From the NCBI RefSeq assembly GCF_000525975.1, contig NZ_AODK01000013.1:1-64000 (forward strand): 64,000 nucleotides of DNA. The letters run 5' to 3'. Source of the DNA: Listeria rocourtiae FSL F6-920. GTDB lineage: Bacteria > Bacillota > Bacilli > Lactobacillales > Listeriaceae. The notes beneath the pieces were generated by a model that searched no databases, was not told where the DNA came from, and worked only from the letters and a program-made list of their open reading frames with translations. Shown here one piece after another: positions 47,804 through 56,464 of the stretch (position 1 is its first letter; every line of letters begins with the position of its first letter). The translations under genes were made by a program, and so were the position numbers.

Positions 47804-48620
47804 TTTTACCGCTGATTCCATGCTCATTCCTGGTACCATACGGACGCGTGGTAAAGTGTACATACCTTTATTTTTATTCGCTTTTCCAGATTCCGTCGTG
47901 AATCCCATCGCGTACCCGGATGCCTCAGCAGCGCGGACGGTGTCTTCATTATACCGACCAACAGGATAACAAATACTGTTCACCTTTTTATCAGTCAAAC
48001 GCTCCAAAGTGGCTTTCGAATCCTTCAACTCTCGCAGTTGCTCATCATAAGACAATGTATTTAACTCAAAATGATGCACCGTATGGCTGTCCATTTCAAG
48101 ACCATAGTCACTCATTTCTTTTAGGGCTACCTCATCAAAATGATTATTTTTCGCTATTTTATCCGTAATCACAAAAATATTTGCCTTTAAACCATATTTT
48201 TTTAAAATTGGGTAGGCATTTGTATAATTATCCTGATACCCATCATCAAACGTTATCACGACTGGTTTATCAGGAACACCTTGTCCCGTTTTAAGCATTT
48301 CAGTAAGCGAGGCGAGCGTCAACGTATGATAATCATTGTCAACAAGCCATTTCATCTGTTCTTCAAACTCATTCGGCGGTGTTATCAGGTTATTTTTCAC
48401 ATTCGAATTAATAGAGTGATACATCAAAACTGGGATTTGCAACGTCTCTGGATTTATATCCCTCCCAATCTGGGCTGGCTTTTTCTCCGCTTTCACTACA
48501 GGGGCCGGATTTTTTTTGTGGCTCTTGTGTTTGTTCCGAAGTTTTTACTTCATTTGGGCCACATCCTGCAATGACTAGACAACATAAAATCGCACAAATT
48601 ATGCGTACATATTGCTTCAT
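47801..48620 (-). pseudogene. Polysaccharide deacetylase lipoprotein (NodB domain), one frameshift
   Basis: The lipoprotein signal MKQYVRIICAILCCLVIAGC is followed by a short linker and a NodB/CE4 domain. The domain has PVLMYHSIN, TFDDGYQDNY (catalytic Asp-Asp), MDSHTVHH (metal His residues) and ICYPVGRYN. It deacetylates N-acetylglucosamine polymers on the cell surface, either peptidoglycan or an exopolysaccharide. The break is in eight A of the coding strand (about 48510-48517, linker region); seven A give 272 residues. AGAAGGAG precedes the ATG. Confidence 0.82.
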
Positions 48621-48642
48621 TTGAAAACTCCTTCTGCAATTT

Positions 48643-49290
48643 TTATCTGAAAATAAATAAAATCCGCTCATTAATAATTTGCTTTACTGTTGCACGAGCT
48701 GCCGCATAGTCATGTTCTTCAATGTAACGACCACACCCCACATAGTTATCAAGTGTTTTGTCAAAAAGTTTAATTGCCGATTGAAAAACATCCGGCTCAG
48801 CAAACTCCAACAAATCATCATATAGTTTATTAACAACCTGCAAGTAATATTCATTCTTAGCGTAACTAAGAAACTCATTCAAAAACCAAAGCTGATAATC
48901 CATACATTGACGCTCTGTTGCTTCTTCTAAATGAAAAAATTCAGCCGCTTTATCTGAAATACGGCGGTTTGAAAAAGGAAGTGATTTAGCTTCAATTTTA
49001 TCAATAGTCGCTATCAAAAACAACTCCATAATATCAAGCATTTCAATATATCGCTCTTTCGTGATGGCACAGTTTTTGACTATAACCCCTTTATAATCCT
49101 CAAATTCCAAATATCCGTCTACTGTCAAGATTGCAAAAGCTTTACGAACTGGCGTCCTGCTAAGTTCCAGCTCCCTCGAAACCTCTGCTTCAATCAGGCG
49201 TTGTCCAGCCTGATATTCCCCACACTGAATCTTCTCTTTGATCATTCGATGCGCCTTACTTTCCAAGGTCTCATTTCCCAGTTTATTCAT
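48643..49290 (-). CDS. GntR-family regulator, FadR/FCD-like
   Basis: The 215-residue protein has an N-terminal winged helix (about residues 10-72: HRMIKEKIQCGEYQAGQRL, EVSRELELSRTPVRKAF, GYLEFEDYKGVIV) and an all-helical C-terminal ligand domain of FCD size. The target genes are not obvious; it lies between a three-frame membrane-protein gene and the deacetylase gene in the same direction. Confidence 0.8.
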   Translation of the reverse strand: MNKLGNETLESKAHRMIKEKIQCGEYQAGQRLIEAEVSRELELSRTPVRKAFAILTVDGYLEFEDYKGVIVKNCAITKERYIEMLDIMELFLIATIDKIEAKSLPFSNRRISDKAAEFFHLEEATERQCMDYQLWFLNEFLSYAKNEYYLQVVNKLYDDLLEFAEPDVFQSAIKLFDKTLDNYVGCGRYIEEHDYAAARATVKQIINERILFIFR

Positions 49291-49313
49291 TACTTGACTC
49301 CCTTTTACTCGAT

Positions 49314-50067
49314 TTAAAATATCGCTTTTCCATTAATAATTTCTTTTAAAATATCATTATTCGAAATGACTAACTCCATTTCACGATATGGCTGATATTC
49401 TGTGTTCTGTTCCATAATATAACTCGCGCTGAGCTCTTTTATATCACGAATCAAATTCCTTGTAGCCTGCTTTTTGGAATCAAAAAAAATGTAAAATAAT
49501 ATAGCTAACAATACGAAATGCTACTGCTAGAAAAATAACAAACAAAGCCAGAATACTAGCTAGAAAAAACGCGATTATTATCTGGACTGGTCTCTAAAAT
49601 AAACACCGCACCAAGCGACGCAAAAATCAGAATAACAAGCAAAGTTGCCATATTTTTAATTGTAAAATACTTCGCCAAAAGTGTCCTATCCTCTTCCAGA
49701 ATTTTTTGCAAAGTTTCCAGTTCCATAGATGAGGCAAAGCCGCTCTGCGCCAAATAATTTCGAAGCAAACAAAGCTTCAACGCTTGCAATTTCTTAAAGT
49801 CACGAATGCGATACCTAATCCACAGCACCTTCCGCGCCTTTCTAACAATCAGTATGTAATAAAAAAAACAAAAAAAAGGACTACGTAACCGATAATACCA
49901 AGCCAAAGTCCATTGACGCCAAATGCTAAAGAAAAAGCTGTCGGCAGAGCAATCAAGAGCACCATCAACAAACCAAAAACCCAAATTCGCTGCGTCATAA
50001 AACCATATATTAAGTTATAATTACTAAGTTTCGTCCGATAAAAACGAATCAGTTTTTCACCCGCCAT
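49314..50067 (-). pseudogene. Membrane protein of unknown function, three frameshifts
   Basis: Three overlapping frames form one ~250-residue protein. It has two helices near the N terminus (VFGLLMVLLIALPTAF, LWLGIIGYVVL), a cytoplasmic helical region (VRKARKVLWIRYRIRDFKKL), two more helices and a charged C terminus. The breaks lie in T8-G-T8 (about 49862-49878, needs one extra T), T6 (about 49563-49568, one T too many) and T8 (about 49482-49489, one T too many). The net length is a multiple of three after correction. Whether it is decayed or misread cannot be told here. No family is recognised. Confidence 0.55.
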
Positions 50068-50199
50068 AAACCAACACTCTTTCCTTCTCATTCTTTCATC
50101 CTAGTTTATCACGTAACTCCGAATAATAAAAGTCCTGAATGAGAGCATATGTAGTACAAACTATCCTTGTCTTTTAAAATCTTGACCACAAAAAAAGGC

Positions 50200-50301
50200 A
50201 GCGAAGCAACAAATACTTAATTTCTAGTCAAAAGCGAGTACCGAATCGGAATATACGAATTGTACATGAACACTGGAACAGAGCTTTTGTTGCTTCGCTA
50301 A
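50200..50301 (-). terminator. Wide-loop inverted repeat after the PepSY gene
   Basis: On the minus strand AGCGAAGCAACAAA (50299-50286) pairs with TTTGTTGCTTCGCT (50213-50200). It is followed by GCC and seven T. The loop is about 72 bases. It ends the PepSY lipoprotein transcript. Confidence 0.6.
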
Positions 50302-50306
50302 AATAT

Positions 50307-50927
50307 TTAGTTATCTTGTTCCGTTGATAGCACTGCTAACGTTTTCGAATCCAATTTTACTTCGAATTCTTGATTACCATTCATAATTTGCACACTGAAA
50401 TACGTTTGATTCAGTTCACGATCAATCGACCACTCTTTTACTGTACCTGCTTGCTGTTTAAGCGCTGCTGCCATGGCTTCTTGCGGTGTTTTAATCCCAG
50501 TTAAATCAAGCTTTTCATTCGCCCGCTCTTGTCCATTTGCATCCTCTGCATCTAGCTTCTCGCTGTTATCTTGTAAAATTGCTTTTGTATCGGCATCAAA
50601 TTTCATTTCAAATTCATTGGCATCATCCACACCATCAATCGTATACACAAATTCCCCAAGTTCTTGCGATAACTCAATCGATGTCACATCTGACTCCGGA
50701 TGCTTATTCTTAAAAATTTCTACTGCCTCTGTGTAGCTCATTGAAAACTTCTTATTGTTCAAATCAGTAGCCGATGTATTGGAATGCGAATTACTATTCG
50801 TACCAGAGTCCGTCGTTTGTTGCGTATTATTCGAGTTATTGTTATCTTTTACATCATCATCCCCACAAGCCACGAGCGTACCTACCATTACCGTTGTCAT
50901 TGCCATCACACTAATTTTTTTCCACAT
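50307..50927 (-). CDS. PepSY-domain lipoprotein
   Basis: The 206-residue protein has a signal peptide with lipobox LVAC (Cys21) and an Asn/Thr/Ser-rich linker. Two PepSY-like domains follow: SYTEAVEIFKNKHPESDVTS with ELSQELGEFVYTIDG, and KTPQEAMAAALKQQAG with WSIDRELNQTYFSVQ. PepSY domains are thought to inhibit or modulate cell-surface peptidases. It stands alone. Confidence 0.82.
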   Translation of the reverse strand: MWKKISVMAMTTVMVGTLVACGDDDVKDNNNSNNTQQTTDSGTNSNSHSNTSATDLNNKKFSMSYTEAVEIFKNKHPESDVTSIELSQELGEFVYTIDGVDDANEFEMKFDADTKAILQDNSEKLDAEDANGQERANEKLDLTGIKTPQEAMAAALKQQAGTVKEWSIDRELNQTYFSVQIMNGNQEFEVKLDSKTLAVLSTEQDN

Positions 50928-51017
50928 AATATTTCCCCTACCTTCTTTATTTTATAGTCATAGTCTAACATATCACTACTATGCAATACATCATACTTGA
51001 GACTTAGATTCCAAATA

Positions 51018-52007
51018 TTACGGAAAAATAATTGTTTTAAGTTCCTTTTTCGTCACTTTCCCAAAGTAAAATGGTATATCTATTTTCTCCAAAAAAGCAA
51101 CTAGCGCTTCTCTTGTATAAGCAAGTCCAATTAATTTATTTTCAATTTCCTTAACATCTCCTGACGCAAAAAAATCCCCGAAAATTTGCGCCGTCACAAT
51201 ACATCCTTTTTCCACCTGAAAACGCATTTCTACGAGTCCACCCGGAAATTTCTGCTCGTTTTTAACATTGAATTTCGGTGATTTCCCATAATTCCAATCC
51301 CAATTTTGATAGCGTTCCTTTTGAATTTTGCGAATTTGCATCCAATCCTCATCTGAAAAAATATATGTTGGTATTTTAGTTGTTTGAAAAATAGATTGGA
51401 GCAGCACTTGCTGAAACGCATGGATATCCATATCTTCGCGTAGATGTTCACGAATATTCGTAACACGTGATTTTACTGATTTCACGCCTTTCGCCTGTAA
51501 TTTCAATGGATTCACGCGCAATGCTTTTTCTACATTAGCAAGATTAACATCAAACAGCAGCGTCCCATGACTATATAACCTGCCACCCGTCGCGAATTGC
51601 GCATTACCAGAAATTTTTCGCCCTCCCACTTCAATATCATTTCGGCCACTCAGCCTCGCATCAATACCAAGCGTAATTAACGCATCAATCACCGGCTTTG
51701 TAAAGCGCTCAAAATTATTAAAACTGGCCCCATCATCTTTTGTGATAATACTAAAACTAATGTTACCTTCGTCATTGTAAACCGCGCCACCTCCCGAAAG
51801 CCTTCGCAAAACCGGAATCTCATTTTCTTCGATATACTCATTATTAATTTCGGCTAACGTATTCTGATTCTTCCCCACAATTACCGTCGGGTGCATCCTA
51901 TAAAACATCACATACGTCTCATTCGCATCCAAATGGCGCAATGCAAATTCCTCCACTGCAAAATTTTCCGTTTGATCCAAGCAATTTTTTGTATCAATAT
52001 AAATCAC
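51018..52007 (-). CDS. lplA: Lipoate-protein ligase A (LplA2-like)
   Basis: LplA activates free lipoate with ATP and attaches it to lipoyl domains such as those of 2-oxoacid dehydrogenases. The 329-residue protein has the family motifs VGKNQNTLAEIN, RRLSGGGAVYNDEGN, SGRNDIEVGGRKISGNAQ, SHGTLLFD and NWDWNYGKSPKF. The start is GTG, 5-8 bases after GGAGAGAG, which gives the family length; a longer frame to an upstream ATG overlaps a hairpin. Position beside the phosphoesterase and hflX suggests the L. monocytogenes lplA2 counterpart. Confidence 0.9.
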   Translation of the reverse strand: MIYIDTKNCLDQTENFAVEEFALRHLDANETYVMFYRMHPTVIVGKNQNTLAEINNEYIEENEIPVLRRLSGGGAVYNDEGNISFSIITKDDGASFNNFERFTKPVIDALITLGIDARLSGRNDIEVGGRKISGNAQFATGGRLYSHGTLLFDVNLANVEKALRVNPLKLQAKGVKSVKSRVTNIREHLREDMDIHAFQQVLLQSIFQTTKIPTYIFSDEDWMQIRKIQKERYQNWDWNYGKSPKFNVKNEQKFPGGLVEMRFQVEKGCIVTAQIFGDFFASGDVKEIENKLIGLAYTREALVAFLEKIDIPFYFGKVTKKELKTIIFP

Positions 52008-52027
52008 AAATCTCTCTCCATTCACAC

Positions 52028-52072
52028 AAGAGGGCTTGAAACATCGTTTTTCCATCGCTGTCTCAAGCCCTT
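52028..52072 (-). other. Stem-loop between the phosphoesterase and lplA genes
   Basis: On the minus strand AGGGCTTGAGACAGCGATG pairs with CGATGTTTCAAGCCCT (bulged). There is no good T tract, so it may be a weak terminator, a processing site or an element masking the lplA ribosome site just downstream. Confidence 0.5.
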
Positions 52073-52077
52073 TCTCA

Positions 52078-52947
52078 TTATTTATGTCGCAATATGATGA
52101 TTGGCAAATCTGGTTCATTGAAAACACGTGGTACAACTGTTGCATTTCCAACGCCACGGCTAACTATCATTGTTCTGCCGTTAGCTTCTGTCAATCCCGC
52201 CGTCAACTTCGGCATTAAGCCTTGATGCGGTGCGTATAAACCCTCTGTAAAAGGCAAACGCACTTGTCCACCATGTGCATGACCACAACAAACCAAATCA
52301 ATCGGCGCTTGCTGATATAACGACCATTTTTCAGGTCGATGCGATAGCAAAAAAGTAAACTGTGAAGCTGGAATGCCATTTGTAGCTACTTCAAGTTCCT
52401 CTTGAACAATCGCCTCTTCACGCGCAATCTCTTCTACAAACGTCAACTGATGCGGCTTCTGAATTAGCATACTCGGATCATCAATACCAGCTAACGCAAA
52501 CGATTTGCCGTCACGTTCGATATACACATGCTGGTTTTTCAAATAAGTAACACCAGCTTTGTCTAACTCAGGTAACAGATCTTCTAAATTCGCGCTCCGT
52601 GCCTCATGATTACCGGTTACGTAATAAATGGGGTAACGCCGTGCAAGCTTACGCATCAATGTTATTGCAGTATTGATACCTTCATCACCATCTAGTAAAT
52701 CACCTGTCACCACAATGATATCAGGCTCAATCGCCCATATTTTCTTAATTAACCGATGATTATAGCGTCCAAATGTATCGCCATGTATATCGGAAAGTTG
52801 TAAAATCCGAAATCCATCTAATTCTGGTGCAATTTTAGTTGAAGCAATGTTATAATCCGTTGTTCTAAGCTGTTTTGTTGACCAATACGCATAGCCCGTA
52901 AAAGCAAGCGCAACAAACCCTGTAACCTTCAAAAAATTATTTTTCAT
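52078..52947 (-). CDS. Membrane-anchored metallophosphoesterase (YkuE/YaeI-like)
   Basis: The 289-residue protein has an N-terminal membrane anchor and the five calcineurin-type metal motifs: LQLSDIHGD, VTGDLLDGD, VTGNHEAR, LLSHRPEKW and CCGHAHGGQV. YaeI-like members hydrolyse UDP-diacylglucosamine in Gram-negatives, but in Firmicutes the substrate is unsettled. It lies between hflX (upstream) and lplA (downstream). Confidence 0.87.
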   Translation of the reverse strand: MKNNFLKVTGFVALAFTGYAYWSTKQLRTTDYNIASTKIAPELDGFRILQLSDIHGDTFGRYNHRLIKKIWAIEPDIIVVTGDLLDGDEGINTAITLMRKLARRYPIYYVTGNHEARSANLEDLLPELDKAGVTYLKNQHVYIERDGKSFALAGIDDPSMLIQKPHQLTFVEEIAREEAIVQEELEVATNGIPASQFTFLLSHRPEKWSLYQQAPIDLVCCGHAHGGQVRLPFTEGLYAPHQGLMPKLTAGLTEANGRTMIVSRGVGNATVVPRVFNEPDLPIIILRHK

Positions 52948-52999
52948 AAGTTTCTATTCCTTCATATCTTTTCCACCATTATAACAAATAAATCACATT

Positions 53000-54271
53000 T
53001 TAACCTTCTTTTTGAATATCATCTGTAATAAATTCTGCAAATTTCATTCGATCTGATTCTTGCGCATTCACCTGTAGAACCGTTCCCTCGTTCTCGTAAG
53101 CCGTTTCCAGAACATCTGCATGCTCATTTAAATAAGAAACTATGTCACCGCGATTAAATGGAATCACGAAAGTCACTGTTTTATAATCATTAAATACCTG
53201 TTCCTTAATGATCTCAATAAGCAACTCAAGTCCTGCATCCTCTTTTGCAGACAAGTAGATACTATCACCCTCACGCCTTGGGAATACAACATTCGTCGCC
53301 AAATCTGCTTTATTATATACAAAGATCAGCGGTCGATCCGTAATATCTAACTCTGCCAGCGTCTCTTCTGTCGTTTTTATCATCGCTTCAAAATGTTCAT
53401 GCGAGACATCAACAACGTGAATCAATAAATCTGCCTCTGCAGCCTCTTCAAGCGTCGAACGAAATGCTTTCACTAAATTATGTGGCAATTTGCTAACAAA
53501 GCCGACTGTATCCGTAAGCAAAAACTGTTTTTTATCCGGCAATACAATTTCACGAACACTTGTCTCAAGCGTTGCAAACAGCATATCCTTCTCAAAAACT
53601 TGTTTATTTGCCGTTTGACTATGTGCTGTGACCATTGCATTCATAATTGTCGACTTTCCAGCGTTCGTATAACCAACTAGTGAAACAACTGGAATCTCAT
53701 TTTTTTGTCGTTGACGACGTTGCACTTGGCGCTCTGCTACGAGACCATCTAACTCCTTATTCAACTGGCTAATCTGGCTCTTAATACGGCGCCGATCCAT
53801 CTCAAGCTTCGTTTCCCCAGCCCCACGATTTTTCAGTCCGCCTTTTCCGCTTTGCTGGTCCATGCCTTCACCTTGACCAACAATACGTGGCAACTCATAT
53901 TTCAAGCGCGCTACTTGGACTTGTAACTGTGCCTCTCTCGTTTTCGCCCGTTCCGCAAAAATATCCAATATTAAACGCGTCCGGTCCATCACTTCGATTT
54001 CCAACAACTCCTCCAAATTACGAATTTGAGAAGGCGCCAACTCATCATTAAAAATCACAACGTCCACATCCTCGTGCTCCGCCAATCCCTTAATTTCATC
54101 CACTTTTCCTTTTCCTACATAAGTTGCTTTATTTTTCCGATCCAATTTTTGTGTAATTTCACCCACCGGCTTTATTGCATTGGCTTCTGCTAGGTTTCCT
54201 AATTCTGCCATTGAATATTCAAAATCTGCTTGCTGCATCGTAATTCCGACTAATATTGCTGTTCTTATCAT
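53000..54271 (-). CDS. hflX: Ribosome-splitting GTPase HflX (HflXr-type)
   Basis: HflX binds the 50S subunit and splits stalled ribosomes. The 423-residue protein has the N-terminal HflX domain (ATYVGKGKVDEIKGL, FNDELAPSQIRNLEE), a helical linker with GRGAGETKLEMDRRRI-like sequence (here NRGAGETKLEMDRR), and a GTPase domain with GYTNAGKST (G1), DTVGFV (G3) and VYNKAD (G4). The position matches lmo0762 (hflXr), which I recall as an antibiotic-inducible paralogue giving macrolide/lincosamide tolerance in L. monocytogenes. The leader upstream supports this. Confidence 0.92.
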   Translation of the reverse strand: MIRTAILVGITMQQADFEYSMAELGNLAEANAIKPVGEITQKLDRKNKATYVGKGKVDEIKGLAEHEDVDVVIFNDELAPSQIRNLEELLEIEVMDRTRLILDIFAERAKTREAQLQVQVARLKYELPRIVGQGEGMDQQSGKGGLKNRGAGETKLEMDRRRIKSQISQLNKELDGLVAERQVQRRQRQKNEIPVVSLVGYTNAGKSTIMNAMVTAHSQTANKQVFEKDMLFATLETSVREIVLPDKKQFLLTDTVGFVSKLPHNLVKAFRSTLEEAAEADLLIHVVDVSHEHFEAMIKTTEETLAELDITDRPLIFVYNKADLATNVVFPRREGDSIYLSAKEDAGLELLIEIIKEQVFNDYKTVTFVIPFNRGDIVSYLNEHADVLETAYENEGTVLQVNAQESDRMKFAEFITDDIQKEG

Positions 54272-54354
54272 CTTTCATTCCTCCAGTGTTCGTTTATTTA
54301 TACACGTGCGAGGGGATAAGTCAGTCATTGCCAAAAAAAAATCGTAGGCACGAC

Positions 54355-54383
54355 AAAAAGAAGCAGACAATTCATCTGCTTCC
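54355..54383 (-). terminator. Attenuator terminator upstream of hflX
   Basis: On the minus strand GAAGCAGA pairs with TCTGCTTC around a short loop, followed by five T. Confidence 0.85.
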
Positions 54384-54527
54384 CCGCTAATATCGACACG
54401 TATCCATAGGAAAACATTGGGTACGCGAAAATATTTAGTTTTAGTATCCTACTAAATGGGTTCCTTCATGAAAGGCAGACCAATCCCTTTTGCCTCATAA
54501 CCAAAAATACTATAAGGCAATCTCGCA

Positions 54528-54578
54528 CTATTTAGTTACGTTTAGCGAATTTGGAATTCTAAGTCTAACATACCACAT
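54528..54578 (-). CDS. 16-residue leader peptide with Arg-Leu-Arg motif
   Basis: The ORF reads MWYVRLRIPNSLNVTK and ends TAG. GGAGGG lies exactly 8 bases before the ATG, better than many genes in the window. RLR (+x+) in nascent peptides is the established macrolide-dependent ribosome stalling motif of ErmDL-type leaders. Drug stalling at codons 5-7 would leave the downstream leader free to form the antiterminator. This role is inference. Confidence 0.65.
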   Translation of the reverse strand: MWYVRLRIPNSLNVTK

Positions 54579-54611
54579 CAGGACAACCCTCCGATCATTT
54601 TAATTAGTCAC

Positions 54612-54640
54612 ATTGTAACATGGTAAAAAGCGGTTGGCAA
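54612..54640 (-). promoter_or_regulatory. Promoter of the hflX leader
   Basis: On the minus strand TTGCCA (54640-54635), a 17-base spacer and TACAAT (54617-54612) form a near-consensus SigA promoter. It starts about 30 bases before the leader ORF, just past the acetyltransferase stop. Confidence 0.7.
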
Positions 54641-54644
54641 GTCA

Positions 54645-55154
54645 TTATATTAATTTCGACATCCAATATGTATCATAATACTTTGCGCCAATCATGAAAG
54701 AATCGCGATGCGTCCCCTCAATCTCATACCCAAGATTCTGATATAAGCGCAAAGCAGGTTGGTTTTCACACAAAACGCCTAACTCAATCCGTCGTACTAC
54801 CCCGCGCGATTTCGCCCATGCCTCCATATGCCCAAACAAACGCGTCGCCACGCCCCTGCCCCAGTGCGATTTCACAACACCGACCGCGATATAAATGCTA
54901 TGTTGCATCCGATTCGGCGGGTTTCCATCCGCAATTAAAAAACCTACCAGCGCATCCGTCTCCATATCTTCTGCCACAAAAATCATCGAATATGGCAAAT
55001 CTGCAAAAAACTCAATCCGTTTTCGTGCGTCCTTTACTGAAATTTCCCGCTCCCCAGCACCATATAACATATAATCCGTCTCACCATCTATTTGCAACTG
55101 CATTTTCGCAAATCTTTTCGCATCATACTCACAAGCTTCTCGAATCTGAATCAT
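54645..55154 (-). CDS. GNAT-family N-acetyltransferase
   Basis: The 169-residue protein has the acetyl-CoA loop VKSHWGRGVATRLFGHME (motif A, about residues 101-118) and the ENQPALRLYQNLGYEIEG end typical of RimI/PhnO-like enzymes that acetylate peptides, polyamines or small amines. The start is the ATG 8 bases after AAGGAGG. The hflX leader promoter lies just beyond its stop. Confidence 0.83.
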   Translation of the reverse strand: MIQIREACEYDAKRFAKMQLQIDGETDYMLYGAGEREISVKDARKRIEFFADLPYSMIFVAEDMETDALVGFLIADGNPPNRMQHSIYIAVGVVKSHWGRGVATRLFGHMEAWAKSRGVVRRIELGVLCENQPALRLYQNLGYEIEGTHRDSFMIGAKYYDTYWMSKLI

Positions 55155-55197
55155 CCTACCCGCCTCCTTTTCATCCATTCCCGTTCCATTATACCAG

Positions 55198-55237
55198 AAA
55201 AAAAAAAACGCGGCGCCTAAATTTGCGCGCCACGTTG
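55198..55237 (-). terminator. Terminator of the aromatic-stress operon
   Basis: On the minus strand AACGTGGCGCGC pairs with GGCGCCGCGTT (imperfect) and is followed by nine or more T. Confidence 0.85.
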
Positions 55238-55238
55238 C

Positions 55239-55856
55239 TCATTTTGGTCGTTCAATAATAAAACTCTCACCCAATTTAGCGTAATTATTTCCTGCTAAAC
55301 GCGCTACTGACTTCAATTCATCTGTTAAAACATATTGCTTGTCTTCATCAAAAACCGTCTCATCCGCATGATAAAGCAGTACACGAGCTAATATCAAATC
55401 AGTCACAATATCACCCGCATCATTCGAAATTGGCACATGTTGAAACAATTTGGCCTCCATCCGAATTTTGGCCTCCTTAATTGCTGGTACTGACACTTTT
55501 TCACTCAAAATCGTTGTCAAATTCGTCGTATCAAGCTCGTTTTCTTCTGGTGCCAATCTCGCTGCTGTCTTGTTCATCTCCGCTGTCAAATCCTCATCCA
55601 CAAGCTGAATCACCATTTCGCCAGTCGAAACAATATTTCGCGCCGTATCCTTCATCAATCCATTTTCCCGCTGAATCGCAAGCGAAACAATCGGCGGATT
55701 ACTCGAAACCACATTGAAAAAACTAAACGGTGCCGCATTCAACACGCCATTTTTCGTTAGCGTTGTTACAAAAGCAATCGGTCTCGGAATAATCGCCCCA
55801 CTCAGAAATTTATAGTTATCCTGCGGTGACATCACATTAGCATCTAGCCTAATCAT
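55239..55856 (-). CDS. Flavin reductase-like (DIM6/NTAB family) FMN-binding protein
   Basis: The ~205-residue protein has the flavin-reductase fold: SGAIIPRPIAFVTTLTKNGV, NAAPFSFFNVVSSNPPIVSL and a late FQHVPISND. Such proteins reduce or bind FMN and often partner oxygenases. It overlaps the esterase gene by 8 bases and is the last gene of an operon with two VOC dioxygenases. The start is uncertain: a GTG seven codons upstream is an alternative. Confidence 0.83.
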   Translation of the reverse strand: MIRLDANVMSPQDNYKFLSGAIIPRPIAFVTTLTKNGVLNAAPFSFFNVVSSNPPIVSLAIQRENGLMKDTARNIVSTGEMVIQLVDEDLTAEMNKTAARLAPEENELDTTNLTTILSEKVSVPAIKEAKIRMEAKLFQHVPISNDAGDIVTDLILARVLLYHADETVFDEDKQYVLTDELKSVARLAGNNYAKLGESFIIERPK

Positions 55857-56457
55857 GTTGCGCCACATACCAATCACGCGCCGCTTCCACTTCTGCCAGC
55901 GTCAAATTATGTCCATTCTCTGTCCAAAGCGCTCCGACATCTGCACCACGCGCTTGTAGACCATCAATCAAAGCTTGCGAACCTGCGGCGTTCACCAATG
56001 GATCATTCACGCCCGCCGTCACAAAAACCGCTGTCTGGTTCAATGCAAAGTCCGGCATCTCCTCACCCGAAGGCATCGCATGAAACAAAATCGCTTTTTG
56101 GAAACTAGCATCATTCGTCAAAATTGCATTTGCCGCAATGTTCGCACCGTTTGAATAACCAACCGCAACGACACGTGCCGCATCAAATTCGTATTTTGGA
56201 GCCAATTCTTTCACTTCGGCAATTAAACTCCCTGTTTTTTCCTTCAAACTTGCCAAGTCAAACGATCCATCTGCGTATCGAGCGAAAAATCGGTTTGCCC
56301 CATTCTCCGAAACATCACCACGAAAAGATAGTACGCTTGCATCTGGCGCAATAATCTCAGCTAATTGCAACAACGATTGTTCATCGCCACCTGTCCCGTG
56401 AAGCAACACAAGCGGCATTAATTCTCTATTCTTTCCTTGTATAAAAATATGTTCCAT
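55849..56457 (-). CDS. Carboxylesterase/phospholipase-type hydrolase (MhqD-like)
   Basis: The 202-residue alpha/beta hydrolase has an oxyanion loop LVLLHGTGGDEQSLL, the nucleophile elbow GYSNGAN (Ser), and late GVNDPLV and ENGHNL for the catalytic Asp and His. In B. subtilis MhqD is cotranscribed with the ring-cleaving dioxygenase MhqO and is induced by quinones through MhqR. The same pairing is seen here, with 7 bases between genes. Confidence 0.85.
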   Translation of the reverse strand: MEHIFIQGKNRELMPLVLLHGTGGDEQSLLQLAEIIAPDASVLSFRGDVSENGANRFFARYADGSFDLASLKEKTGSLIAEVKELAPKYEFDAARVVAVGYSNGANIAANAILTNDASFQKAILFHAMPSGEEMPDFALNQTAVFVTAGVNDPLVNAAGSQALIDGLQARGADVGALWTENGHNLTLAEVEAARDWYVAQHD

Positions 56458-56464
56458 ACTACAC

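Larger units (their letters stand above)
54353..54605 (-). ncRNA. hflX leader RNA: transcription attenuator with upstream ORF
   Basis: The transcript would begin near 54605, run through a ribosome site and a 16-codon ORF, then about 145 bases of structured leader, and end at a terminator 80 bases before hflX. The strand TCTGCCTTTC (54479-54470) can pair with GGAAGCAGA of the terminator's 5' arm, giving a candidate antiterminator. The layout fits ribosome-mediated attenuation. Confidence 0.68.

Noticed and set aside
54353-54605. hflX leader considered as 6S RNA, a T-box or a metabolite riboswitch
   Set aside because: No T-box GGTGG or specifier pattern and no conserved riboswitch blocks were recognised. 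A well-placed short ORF plus terminator explains the layout better.
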